From: JAUICS01 sp964384335
GTDB lineage: Bacteria > Pseudomonadota > Alphaproteobacteria > Micavibrionales > Micavibrionaceae
DNA length: 45,457 nucleotides
Direction of reading: 5' to 3'
Assembly (NCBI GenBank): GCA_964384335.1
Contig: CAYLKN010000017.1
Coordinates: 1-45,457, forward strand
Shown here: positions 17,963-26,765 of the stretch, piece after piece
How positions within the stretch are numbered: position 1 is the stretch's first letter
How the letters are laid out: each line of letters starts with the position of its first letter
Notes under the pieces: generated by a model
The model's input: only the letters and a program-made list of their open reading frames with translations
What the model was told of the DNA's origin: nothing
Database searches by the model: none
Program-made: the position numbers and the translations under genes

Positions 17963-19048
17963 CTACCTTAACTTTAATGTCGATAGTCCCAGAAGGGCAA
18001 GCACCACCGCAATAATCCAGAAACGGATAACAATTTTGGATTCCGGCCAGCCTTTCTTTTCAAAATGATGATGCAGAGGCGCCATGGCAAAAATGCGCTT
18101 TCCGGTTAATTTATAAGATGCGACCTGAAGTATAACCGACAATGTTTCCGCAACAAACAGACCTCCGATTATGGCCAGCACCAGCTCGTGTTTTGTTGCG
18201 ACCGCAATGGCCCCGAGCCCTGCGCCCATTGAAAGAGAGCCGGTATCGCCCATAAAAACCGAGGCCGGCTGGGCATTGAACCAGAGGAACCCCATACCCG
18301 CACCGATCAGAGTTCCGCACAGAACCGCCAACTCACCCACACCCTCAATATACTGAATCTGAAGATATTCGGCAAAGTCAAAGCGGCCAGCGATATAGGC
18401 AATAAAACCGAAACAGGCGGCAGCGATGATAACGGGAACAACCGCCAGTCCATCAAGCCCGTCTGTAAAATTTACGGAATTTGCGGCACCGACAACCACA
18501 AACATTCCGAAAACAACCATAAACATTCCAAGCGGCACAAGAAAGTCTTTGATAAACGGTATCGCCAGTCCTGACTGCTGGTCCCCGTCCATAAGCTGCA
18601 GGATAAAATAGACTGCGATACCGGCGACGATGAATTCAAGCACAAGTCTTAATTTACCGGAAATCCCGTGATGACTGCCACTGGTCAGTTTTGCAAAGTC
18701 GTCGGCAAAACCGATCAGTCCGAAACCCGCAATAACGCCGAGCACAATCCAGATAAAAGGATTTGTTATATCCGCCCAGAGCAAGGTTGAAATCACAACC
18801 GAAATCAAAATCATAACACCGCCCATGGTTGGCGTACCGGCTTTTAACCGATGCGTTTCCGGGCCGAGTTCCCTTATGGGCTGGCCATCTCGCTGCTTTT
18901 CCTTAAGCCAGCGAATCACGCCGGGGCCGATAAAAAGGCAAATAAACAATGACGTTAATATCGCTCCCCCCGTTCGGAAAGTGAGGTAGCGGAAAACATT
19001 AAACAGTGAGAAATCTTCGGCAAGAGGGAATAAAAGGTTATAAAGCAT
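17963..19048 (-). CDS. mraY: Phospho-N-acetylmuramoyl-pentapeptide-transferase MraY
   Basis: Integral membrane enzyme that moves phospho-MurNAc-pentapeptide onto undecaprenyl phosphate to make lipid I. The 361-aa protein has about ten membrane segments. The catalytic motifs are GFADDFAKL near residue 115, NSVNFTDGLDGLA near 190, and FMGDTGSLSMGAG near 265, followed by the cytoplasmic loop MAPLHHHFEKKGWPE. The upstream gap to murE is only 71 bp and has no ribosome binding site that I can see. In most relatives murF occupies this place. Confidence 0.97.
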   Translation of the reverse strand: MLYNLLFPLAEDFSLFNVFRYLTFRTGGAILTSLFICLFIGPGVIRWLKEKQRDGQPIRELGPETHRLKAGTPTMGGVMILISVVISTLLWADITNPFIWIVLGVIAGFGLIGFADDFAKLTSGSHHGISGKLRLVLEFIVAGIAVYFILQLMDGDQQSGLAIPFIKDFLVPLGMFMVVFGMFVVVGAANSVNFTDGLDGLAVVPVIIAAACFGFIAYIAGRFDFAEYLQIQYIEGVGELAVLCGTLIGAGMGFLWFNAQPASVFMGDTGSLSMGAGLGAIAVATKHELVLAIIGGLFVAETLSVILQVASYKLTGKRIFAMAPLHHHFEKKGWPESKIVIRFWIIAVVLALLGLSTLKLR

Positions 19049-19119
19049 GAATCAAATTTGTTTTTCAGTTTTTTTAACCATAAACAGTTTTGCGGATATG
19101 GCCAAGAGTACAACGCATC

Positions 19120-20661
19120 TTAAACAGATGCCATTATCTCCTTTATTGTCTCTTCATCCGAAAACGGGAGTACGGTGTCGCCCACAATCTGTCCGGTTTC
19201 ATGACCTTTCCCGGCAATAACGACTGTATCTCCGTTTTTTGCGAGGCCAAGGGCTTTTGCGATGGCTTCCTTACGATCAGGTATGTCATGCGCATCCGGC
19301 ACCGCACGGAGTATTTCCGCGCGTATTGCAGCCGGATCTTCGGTACGCGGATTGTCATCAGTAACAATTGTGAGGTCTGCATATTTATTTGCAATTCTTC
19401 CCATCGCCGGCCTTTTCGTCCTGTCGCGGTCGCCGCCACATCCGAACACACAAATCAAACGTCCCGGGGTATGCCCGCGCAATTCCGTTAATACGCGCAG
19501 CAGCGCATCTTCTGTATGGGCAAAATCAATGAATATCTTCGTCGTGTCTGGATAGTCCATGACTTCTATTCTCTGCAGGCGGCCCGGGGGAGACGTAATT
19601 TTTTCCAGAGCACCAATGAAGTCATCCAGATGGGTATGCAAATCACAGGACGCGCAAAGCGCCAGTGCCATCATTATATTCTCAATCTGAAAACCGCCGA
19701 ATACAGGACATAAAATTTCATAAGGCCGTCCAAATATCTCCGCAAAAACCCGCTGCCCCTGCTCTTCATTCCGAATCTCCGAAATAAAAAAATCCGATTG
19801 CGTTTTGCCAATTGTAACGATCCGGTTTTTTCGTTTACGCGCAACGTCCGTAAAGGCCTCATACCCCTCAAAATCCTTGTTTAAAACAGCTGTAAAATCC
19901 GGCCCCCACGGAAGGACGTCTTCAAAAAGCCTGAGTTTGGCCTTTTTATAGGCCTCGAAAGTGCCGTGGTAATCAATATGATCTCTTGCCAGGTTGGTAA
20001 TTCCCGCCGCCTTCAGCCGCACACTGTCCATGCGGTGCTGGTCAAGGGCATGACTTGACGCCTCCATCGCCAGATGTGTAATGCCGTTCCGTTTAAGATC
20101 CGATAAATTTTGGTGCAGGACCAGGGGATGCGGTGTCGTGATTTTTGTGTCTTGCCTTACATCTTCGCGAATAATGCCGAGCGTTCCCATGCTGGCCGCC
20201 TTAATTCCTGCAAAATCCCAGATCCGGCGCATAAAGTGAACGACGGACGTTTTGCCGTTGGTCCCTGTGACGGCGGCAACGGTACCGGGCTGCTCAAAAT
20301 CATAAAAAGCCCCGGCAAGACGGGAGAATGCAAGGCGTGGACTTGCACACTCAAGAACAACCGCATCGCAAATGTTATCAGGATTTCGCAGGAAGCTGAC
20401 ATCCTTAGACAAAATTATAACGCCCGCCCCTTTGCGTATGGCGTCACGCAGGTAATGCTCACCTTCACTTGACGCGCCGTATATACCTACAAAAAGACTG
20501 CCTTTGATGACCTGACGACTATCCGCCGTAAAAGAGGAAATGAGGATATCCTGCCGGCATGAGTATTGATCCAGAACCTGTTTTTCAAGGTCATGAAGCC
20601 CCGCATTTCTGAGCAGGTCAGTGAGAGGCCATTTTTTCTGGAAAGGATGCCCCGGTTTCAT
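19120..20661 (-). CDS. murE: UDP-MurNAc-L-Ala-D-Glu--meso-DAP ligase MurE
   Basis: Adds the third residue of the stem peptide. The ATP loop VTGTNGKTSVVHFM lies near residues 131-144 and the substrate-choice motif DNPR at about 436-439, which marks meso-diaminopimelate rather than lysine. I start at the ATG 20661 (513 aa), which follows AAGGTGAAG; this overlaps the end of ftsI by 44 nt. A longer frame to 20715 lacks such a signal. The protein ends normally and shows no fused MurF domain. Confidence 0.95.
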   Translation of the reverse strand: MKPGHPFQKKWPLTDLLRNAGLHDLEKQVLDQYSCRQDILISSFTADSRQVIKGSLFVGIYGASSEGEHYLRDAIRKGAGVIILSKDVSFLRNPDNICDAVVLECASPRLAFSRLAGAFYDFEQPGTVAAVTGTNGKTSVVHFMRRIWDFAGIKAASMGTLGIIREDVRQDTKITTPHPLVLHQNLSDLKRNGITHLAMEASSHALDQHRMDSVRLKAAGITNLARDHIDYHGTFEAYKKAKLRLFEDVLPWGPDFTAVLNKDFEGYEAFTDVARKRKNRIVTIGKTQSDFFISEIRNEEQGQRVFAEIFGRPYEILCPVFGGFQIENIMMALALCASCDLHTHLDDFIGALEKITSPPGRLQRIEVMDYPDTTKIFIDFAHTEDALLRVLTELRGHTPGRLICVFGCGGDRDRTKRPAMGRIANKYADLTIVTDDNPRTEDPAAIRAEILRAVPDAHDIPDRKEAIAKALGLAKNGDTVVIAGKGHETGQIVGDTVLPFSDEETIKEIMASV

Positions 20662-22432
20662 CTTCACCTTTTTTTGAAAGTTCAGGATACAATGAAGAAA
20701 GAAAGCTGTCATCACTGATCCCCGTTTCCGGCATGCCCAAAATCCGTCCCATATCCCTGATTATTTCACCGACGGCCGGCGCAGCGATCCATCCGCCTGT
20801 CGCATATCCTGCCGTCCGTTCGGTGCCGTCAGCCTCATCCAGGACGACCAGAACCGCATAGTCTGGATCATGCATCGGAAAAAACCCGATAAACGAAGAA
20901 AGGAGACGGGAGGGATCGTACTGGCCGTTGGTGATTTTTTCAGCCGTACCCGTCTTTCCGCCAACGAAATACCCATCCACATCGGCGTAACGACCTGTCC
21001 CTTCAACCACGGCAAGACGCAGAATTTTTCGAAGAGTTTCCGAAGTTTCTTCCGAGACCACCCGCGTTTCCAGAACCGGCTTGTCATTATTTTTGTTTTC
21101 AAGGGTTATAGAGGGTTTTACCAGAATCCCTCCATTCACGATGGAAGCTGCTGCCTGTATAACATGTAAAGGCGTAACCGCAATACCGTGCCCGTACGAA
21201 GCGGTAAGAGTATTGATTTCACGCCACGGATCGGGAACAAGAGGCTTGCCCCGGCCAGGCAGATCAACAGGAACAGGTTCGGCAAGACCCAAAGTTTTGT
21301 AAAAACTCTTCAAATACTCCGTACCGACGGCCTCTCCCATCAGAGCCGACCCGATGTTGGAAGAATATATAAACGTTTCCGGAAGACTAAGCTTTCTGGC
21401 CTCGGGATGAAAGTCCTCAATCGTGAAACCGTTTCTTTCCAAAGGTTTCTCCGCATCAAACATACGGCTTATATCCGGGCCGTTTTTTTCAATATAGGCA
21501 GCAGCAGAAAATATTTTGAATATGGATCCGGTTTCGTAAACACCCTGCAGGACACGGTTGAACATATGTTTCTTATCCGACCTGGTAATTTTGTTCGGGT
21601 TAAAATCAGGCAGGGAAACCAAAGCCAGAATATCTCCGGACCGGACATCCATGATAATTCCGGCTGCGCCGCCTGCAGAATACGCTTCAAGCCCTTTCCG
21701 CAGGCTTTTTCTTAAAACATGCTGCAGTCTAAGATCAAGCGTTGTCCTGACAACACTTCTGTCTTTAGACAGCTTTTCATCAAAAGCCTTTTCCAGCCCT
21801 GAAAGGGCCTTGCCGTCGATATCCGAATACCCGACCACGTGAGACATCAGGTTTTCCTGCGGGTAAAAGCGTCTGTTTTCAGTTATAAAAAACAGTCCCG
21901 GATCCCCAATCATCAGAATGTCTTTAACCTCCTGCGGTGAAAGATGCCGCTTGATCCAGACAAAGCTCCTTGAACCTGAAAATTCCCGCTCCAGTCGTTC
22001 AGCGTCCAGTGACGGAAAAATCTTCTCAAGAGCTTTGGCGGTGTTCTCCCGATCCAGAATTTTTTGAGGATTGGCATAAACAGATTTTACCGGGACTGTT
22101 GTGGCCAGAAGAATGCCCTGGCGGTCCACAATGTCGGCTTTACCAAAACCGGCACCTGAATTCCCGGGTTTTTTATCCTGTTCCTCGATTTCCAGGCTGT
22201 CCTGGTTTCTTTGTTCGGCAAATACGAGAGAAGGTTCGAGTGTTTTATCGACCGTTTTCAATGCTGGTTGTACCAGACTCAAATCCATCATGCGCAAGGC
22301 GATCATCAGATAGAAAAAACCGAAAACCACACTGATGATCAATATGCGCGGCTTTGTAATTTCAAGAAGGCTTTCATGCGTGCCTTTAATATAAGTCTGA
22401 CGTTTTCTAAGCTCTCTTTCATACTGGCTCAT
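20618..22432 (-). CDS. ftsI: Septal transpeptidase FtsI (PBP3)
   Basis: Class B penicillin-binding protein that crosslinks septal peptidoglycan and pairs with FtsW. The 604-aa protein has a basic cytoplasmic tail, one membrane segment near residues 29-48, a dimerisation region, and the transpeptidase domain with SIFK (303-306), SSN (357-359) and KTG (493-495). A central charged insert near 72-92 is not conserved in the family. The ATG overlaps the ftsL stop (ATGA). The 3' end overlaps murE. Confidence 0.97.
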   Translation of the reverse strand: MSQYERELRKRQTYIKGTHESLLEITKPRILIISVVFGFFYLMIALRMMDLSLVQPALKTVDKTLEPSLVFAEQRNQDSLEIEEQDKKPGNSGAGFGKADIVDRQGILLATTVPVKSVYANPQKILDRENTAKALEKIFPSLDAERLEREFSGSRSFVWIKRHLSPQEVKDILMIGDPGLFFITENRRFYPQENLMSHVVGYSDIDGKALSGLEKAFDEKLSKDRSVVRTTLDLRLQHVLRKSLRKGLEAYSAGGAAGIIMDVRSGDILALVSLPDFNPNKITRSDKKHMFNRVLQGVYETGSIFKIFSAAAYIEKNGPDISRMFDAEKPLERNGFTIEDFHPEARKLSLPETFIYSSNIGSALMGEAVGTEYLKSFYKTLGLAEPVPVDLPGRGKPLVPDPWREINTLTASYGHGIAVTPLHVIQAAASIVNGGILVKPSITLENKNNDKPVLETRVVSEETSETLRKILRLAVVEGTGRYADVDGYFVGGKTGTAEKITNGQYDPSRLLSSFIGFFPMHDPDYAVLVVLDEADGTERTAGYATGGWIAAPAVGEIIRDMGRILGMPETGISDDSFLSSLYPELSKKGEDETGASFPEKMASH

Positions 22433-23001
22433 TCCTCATAAACTCCTGAACTCATGGGTTGAGAGCCCCATGCACTGACCAGAATATCCAGTGATTTTAT
22501 GTCATGCCCCTTTATTTCCTTGATTTGTCTGATGTCCTGCACAAGGGTCTTTTCGTCTGACTTTTGTTCCGTCAGGGTAATTTCCGGAAGTAACGTATGC
22601 CGTCCGTTAAAAGGTTTGACTGAAGGCTCAATCATCGGAGACACCGGCATCTGCGCGACCGAACGGGCTACAAAGATCGGCCGGTGAAGGCTTTCATGAA
22701 GAAGGGACGAATATATATGGCTTTTCATGGGCACGTCTTCAAAGTTCTCATCGACACCATTATTCTCATTCCCGGCCTTATGATTACTCCATTGCCGCAT
22801 CAGCGTTTCCAGACGTTCGGGTCTGTTGAGATAAGCCCACTCGGCCTTTAAAACAGCAATTTTTTCGTTTTCTGTCCTGATTTTTTGCTGAAGATGAGCC
22901 CGTTCTTCACTAAGAGTCTGCACATGCTGGGCTGTCGCCATAAGCAGACTGCCCAGTAAAAAAACACTGAATACGCTCCCGAGCTTGGTTAATGAAATCA
23001 T
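22429..23001 (-). CDS. ftsL: Cell division protein FtsL
   Basis: Small bitopic divisome protein. The 190-aa product has a membrane segment near residues 5-24 and a coiled coil after it (HVQTLSEERAHLQQKIRTENEKI ends the first turns), then the typical LNRPERLETL motif near 60. The C-terminal half is a long, poorly conserved extension that reaches twice the usual length of short FtsL proteins; this is common in alphaproteobacteria. It overlaps rsmH and ftsI by 4 nt on each side, so identification rests on both sequence and position. Confidence 0.88.
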   Translation of the reverse strand: MISLTKLGSVFSVFLLGSLLMATAQHVQTLSEERAHLQQKIRTENEKIAVLKAEWAYLNRPERLETLMRQWSNHKAGNENNGVDENFEDVPMKSHIYSSLLHESLHRPIFVARSVAQMPVSPMIEPSVKPFNGRHTLLPEITLTEQKSDEKTLVQDIRQIKEIKGHDIKSLDILVSAWGSQPMSSGVYEE

Positions 23002-24002
23002 GTCCGCGCCTCCTGTTTTACTGCAGTGCCGAGCGGCGGAGCATCTGTTCGTATCGCATAGCGCAGCTTTGCCGAGCGTGCACGAGGATTGTCACGTATT
23101 TCCTCTTCGGAGGGTTTGAGACTTTGCCTTGTGACAAGCCTGAAACTCGGCTGGTTTTGATTTGCGGCCTCATCTGGCGGAATAGGAAGATGGCGCGAAT
23201 ACTGCCTTTCCTGTCCGGTACATGTTTTAAAGAAGGTTTTTACCCGTCTGTCTTCAAGAGAATGAAAAGTAACAATGACAAACCTGCCTTCCGGCGCAAG
23301 AACACGCTCGGCAGCAGTCAAGCCCTTTTCCAATTCGGACAGTTCATCATTGACGGCAATCCGAAGCGCCTGAAACACCCGGGTGGCCGGATGAGACTTG
23401 TCTTTTCTGTTTTTTGGTATGGTTTTCTCCACAATATCGGCCAGTTGCGCCGTTGTCAGGATTGCCCCATTGGCCCGCCGGGCAATAATGGTTCTGGCGA
23501 TCTTGCGGGAATGCCTTTCTTCACCATACTTATAAAAAATATCTGCAAGCTCTTCCTGGGATGCGGCATTAACGATATCGGCCGCCGTCCTGTCCTGACC
23601 CGCATCCATGCGCATATCGAGAGGACCGTCAAAGCGAAAGGAAAACCCCCGCTCCGCCTGATCAAGCTGCATTGAGGAAACTCCGAGATCCATAACCACG
23701 CCATTGACCGGGACCATATTTTCTTCACGGACAATATTTTCCATTTCTGAAAAAGGCCGGTTGTAGAATTTAAGGCGCGGCCCATATTGTTTTTGCAGCT
23801 TGCCTGCAATTTCCATGGCGCTCTGATCTCTGTCAATCGCAATAACACTGCATTGAGGGGCTTTTCGGAGTATTGCCCCGGTGTAACCGCCCGCGCCGAA
23901 AGTCGCATCAATATATTCCTCATTGTCTGAAGGATTGAGCGTTTCCAATACCTGATCAAGCATAACCGGGATATGGCCCTTGCTTTCACTTAAAACACTC
24001 AT
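22998..24002 (-). CDS. rsmH: 16S rRNA m4C1402 methyltransferase RsmH (MraW)
   Basis: SAM-dependent enzyme that methylates N4 of C1402 in 16S rRNA. The 334-aa protein has the N-terminal HIPVMLDQVLETL, the SAM loop YIDATFGAGGYTGAIL near residue 33, the DLGVSSMQLDQAERGFSF region near 108, and ITFHSLEDR-type VTFHSLEDRRVK near 245. It starts by ATGA overlap with the mraZ stop and ends by the same kind of overlap with ftsL, so the first four dcw genes are tightly coupled. Confidence 0.97.
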   Translation of the reverse strand: MSVLSESKGHIPVMLDQVLETLNPSDNEEYIDATFGAGGYTGAILRKAPQCSVIAIDRDQSAMEIAGKLQKQYGPRLKFYNRPFSEMENIVREENMVPVNGVVMDLGVSSMQLDQAERGFSFRFDGPLDMRMDAGQDRTAADIVNAASQEELADIFYKYGEERHSRKIARTIIARRANGAILTTAQLADIVEKTIPKNRKDKSHPATRVFQALRIAVNDELSELEKGLTAAERVLAPEGRFVIVTFHSLEDRRVKTFFKTCTGQERQYSRHLPIPPDEAANQNQPSFRLVTRQSLKPSEEEIRDNPRARSAKLRYAIRTDAPPLGTAVKQEART

Positions 24003-24475
24003 TGATCCTCCTGCCCATCTTTTCCTGAAGGTTTCGGAGGCAGAGTCAGGGATTTTTCCCTGACATTTTTTCTGGCCTGCTTTTGCCGTTCTTCAAATCT
24101 TGCAGGATTCCACATTTGAAATTTGCGGCCCAGACCAACAAAAAGAACGCTTTCGTCCAGACCGGCAAAATCCTTAAGCTCTTTTGTAAGTCCTATACGG
24201 CCCTCACCATCCATATTCACCGGATGTGAGCCGCCGAAAAGCGTTGTTGCCATATCGTCCTGATCGCCTGAAAACCAGCTCATTTCATCAATACGGCGGG
24301 CAATATCCTCAATTGTAAACCAGTTGAACCCTTCAAGACACGGGTAGTTGGGTGAGAAAAAAAGAACCGCGCCGTGAAAATTGTTTTGAGTCAGGAAGTT
24401 ACGGTACGACGATGGTATTGAAACTCTGTCTTTTTTGTCCAACTTATTGATATATTGTGATAAAAAAAGCGTCAT
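23999..24475 (-). CDS. mraZ: Transcriptional regulator MraZ
   Basis: DNA-binding regulator of the dcw cluster, related to AbrB-fold proteins. It contains two MraZ repeats, each with the D-x3-R motif: DKKDRVSIPSSYR near residue 14 and DGEGRIGLTKELK near 83. I prefer the second ATG (24475, 158 aa), because the only purine-rich signal (CCGAG) lies at better spacing for it than for the ATG at 24481. In other bacteria MraZ represses its own promoter by binding TGGGN repeats, and suitable repeats lie about 90-115 bp upstream here. Confidence 0.95.
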   Translation of the reverse strand: MTLFLSQYINKLDKKDRVSIPSSYRNFLTQNNFHGAVLFFSPNYPCLEGFNWFTIEDIARRIDEMSWFSGDQDDMATTLFGGSHPVNMDGEGRIGLTKELKDFAGLDESVLFVGLGRKFQMWNPARFEERQKQARKNVREKSLTLPPKPSGKDGQEDQ

Positions 24476-24564
24476 AAACATCTCGGTTTAACAAAATATC
24501 GAAACTAAATATAAACGTTGAAAAATTGCGCATTTATCCGGAAAACAAATATTCTGGATATTTA

Positions 24565-24595
24565 TGGGATACCATGGGAAAGCATGGTATGTCAA
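24565..24595 (-). promoter_or_regulatory. Candidate mraZ/dcw promoter with MraZ box
   Basis: Three units start exactly 10 bp apart on the plus strand: TGGGA (24565), TGGGA (24575) and TGGTA (24585), each separated by 5 bp. This matches the MraZ target known from E. coli (TGGGN direct repeats with 5-nt spacers). On the minus strand TTGACA (24595-24590) and a weak -10, TATCCC (24571-24566), bracket the same bases with an 18-bp spacer. Bound MraZ would block polymerase. The repeats run opposite to mraZ. The stretch 24569-24590 is also an 8-bp inverted repeat. Confidence 0.5.
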
Positions 24596-24769
24596 AGTTA
24601 ATTACTAACGGCAACAGGAAGTCATGATTGAGCTGATTGCACCAACTTATTGAAAAGCATATAATTTTAAGTGTTTACAGAAAATGCACTAAGGGTGATT
24701 TACTAATGCCTGATCTTGTAGTACGGTAAGGAAATAATCTTACAAAATAAAATATATAGGGGAAAAATT

Positions 24770-25282
24770 ATGAGCCATACTCTCGCTTGGACCCTAATAT
24801 TTGGGCTTATGCTTTTATTTATATTGTTTCTGTTTCCGGCTCAGGCTTCCGCCCATATAACCAGGGCTGAAACAGGCACGAACACTGTGAGCAGGGAAGC
24901 AAGAACCTTTGCAGGCATAATCGCATCTCAATGTCCGGGTAAATGGAAATCACAGACCTGTATGGAAAAAGTTTCCGAAAGCGCACTTGTTCTGGCTGCT
25001 AATTATGCCGCCGCTCTGCAAAAGCGCGGTTTTGAAAATGCAGTGGAAAAAATAAAAAAGAATTGTGCCGCAGCCACGGCTGCAAGCCGCATAGAGGTGC
25101 CTGCCTATGCCATGGAAAGCGCTTATATCGAATGCGCAAACATGATTTATGATATTTCTGAAGAAACAGGATTAAAACCGGACCAGTCACATTATCAGCT
25201 TCTTGTAAGTCCTATCCTTTGCATGACCGAAGACAAACGGTGTCCCGGGCTGGAAAGCCAGATGAAAGATCTTTTGAATTAG
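24770..25282 (+). CDS. Small secreted protein of unknown function, 170 aa
   Basis: The N-terminus TLIFGLMLLFILFLFPAQASA is a signal peptide, with probable cleavage after AQASA, so the mature protein of about 140 residues enters the periplasm. It has several cysteines (SQCPGKWKSQTCMEK, KKNCAAA, YIECANMI, ILCMTEDKRCPG), enough for disulfide bonds, and is otherwise helical. I do not recognise the family. A good ribosome binding site, AGGGGA, precedes the ATG. It is transcribed away from mraZ; the 290-bp gap between them also holds the dcw promoter. It converges on the EAL gene, with only 18 bp between the stops. Confidence 0.75.
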   Translation: MSHTLAWTLIFGLMLLFILFLFPAQASAHITRAETGTNTVSREARTFAGIIASQCPGKWKSQTCMEKVSESALVLAANYAAALQKRGFENAVEKIKKNCAAATAASRIEVPAYAMESAYIECANMIYDISEETGLKPDQSHYQLLVSPILCMTEDKRCPGLESQMKDLLN

Positions 25283-25300
25283 GACCATACCTCGAAAATA

Positions 25301-26632
25301 CTATCCACGGGATTTCATATGGTCATGTGTGTATTCAATGGCTGCGTTAACCGCCATGGGTTTGCTGAAGTAATAACCCTGCCCGTTTTCGCAACCGAGA
25401 GCATTGAGCATTAACGCATCTTCCTCATGCTCGATACCTTCCGCGACCAGATCCAGCTGGAACGTCTGGGCAAGACCGATTATAGCCCGAACGATATCAA
25501 GGCTTTTTGAACTGCTGTGCATTTCTTTTACGAATGCCCGGTCTATTTTCAGAGTATCTATTGAAAAGCGATGGAGATAGCTTAAGGAAGAATACCCTGT
25601 GCCAAAGTCATCCAATGCAATGCGCAGTCCTTGTTCTTTTAAACGCCCAAGAACGGATTCAGTCATTTCCGGATCGCCAACAAGGGCGCTTTCTGTTATT
25701 TCAAGACGTATTTGTTTATGTACGGCATTATCAGCCGAGACAATTTCTTCAATTCTTCTTGTGATTTGCCCGGTCGCAAAGTTAAAGCCGGAAAGGTTCA
25801 CCGCAATATAAAGATCGCCGTCCGGATCGCCCGCAATTTCATTGATCTGTCTTGCTATACTTGCAGCGTTGCCGAACATCATCATGTCAATCTCCATAAT
25901 CAGCCCCATTCTTTCTGCAACCGGTATAAAGTGGTCAGGCATGATGAGGCCGTGTTCGGGATGCTCCCACCGGATGAGGGCTTCAAACCCCTGTATGCTT
26001 CTTTCCTGCAGATTGATCACAGGCTGTAGCGCCGCCGTAAACTGGTTTTTCTCAATGGCGGTTATAAGATCCTGTTCCAGTCTTAGTTCTTTAAGAGTTT
26101 CCTCACTCGATCTCAAAACCGATGCCATGGAAAAAGCACCAAGTCTTGGCTTCATCTCGGATCCGTCCGGGCCTTTTTCTATCTCAGATCCGTCAGGGCG
26201 TTTTTCTATAATGTGTTGCGCAGCCGCCTCTTTTTTATCAGTTTCCCCAATCCGGTTCCGGCGATACCGGTCCACAAGCATGGATAAAAGAAGACCGACC
26301 AGGGGATCAAGTCCCGAAATTCTTTCATAAAGAATATCGGGAAGGATTTTAATTAAGCGGCACTCTGTTAAAGAAATAGCCGAAGCCGTTCTATTGCCCG
26401 CCTCGATAAGGGCCATCTCTCCAAAAATTTCACCATTTCCAAGGACGGCAAGGGGTGTTTGTAAAGGCTCCCTGCCCTCATTCTGAATTTGTACATTACC
26501 GCTTTGAATAAGGTACGCGCAATCACGTTTATCCCCTTTCTCAAAAACACAAGTGCCAACAGGCACCGTTGCAAACTGAACTGAGGTAAAACGCTTTAAA
26601 TCCTGTTTTGTATCGTTTACTATTGGTTTCAA
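25301..26632 (-). CDS. Cyclic-nucleotide-binding and EAL-domain c-di-GMP phosphodiesterase
   Basis: Predicted to hydrolyse cyclic di-GMP under control of an N-terminal cyclic-nucleotide-binding sensor. Residues 10-125 form a CRP-like cup (GEIFGEMALIEAGNRTASA contains the phosphate-binding cassette). Residues 185-440 form an EAL domain with the catalytic set intact: EAL (217-219), N279, E311 and E314 in EITES, DDFGTG (341-346), K362 and E398. The linker has a perfect-phase repeat of nine residues, KRPDGSEIE and KGPDGSEMK, encoded by a 27-bp tandem duplication (26161-26214). The combination joins two second-messenger systems in one soluble protein. It may influence motility, given the flagellar genes nearby, but that is inference. 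Confidence 0.9.
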   Translation of the reverse strand: MKPIVNDTKQDLKRFTSVQFATVPVGTCVFEKGDKRDCAYLIQSGNVQIQNEGREPLQTPLAVLGNGEIFGEMALIEAGNRTASAISLTECRLIKILPDILYERISGLDPLVGLLLSMLVDRYRRNRIGETDKKEAAAQHIIEKRPDGSEIEKGPDGSEMKPRLGAFSMASVLRSSEETLKELRLEQDLITAIEKNQFTAALQPVINLQERSIQGFEALIRWEHPEHGLIMPDHFIPVAERMGLIMEIDMMMFGNAASIARQINEIAGDPDGDLYIAVNLSGFNFATGQITRRIEEIVSADNAVHKQIRLEITESALVGDPEMTESVLGRLKEQGLRIALDDFGTGYSSLSYLHRFSIDTLKIDRAFVKEMHSSSKSLDIVRAIIGLAQTFQLDLVAEGIEHEEDALMLNALGCENGQGYYFSKPMAVNAAIEYTHDHMKSRG

Positions 26633-26765
26633 TTCCTATCAGGCCCTTAAATCTGTATTTTGTAAAAGCTAAGAGAATGAGCATGGATTATTAGGCAAAT
26701 TATTTTCCTGCCCGGAACTGCTTATACTTAAGGGATATAATTGCCTGAAAACAGTAAATTTTTTA

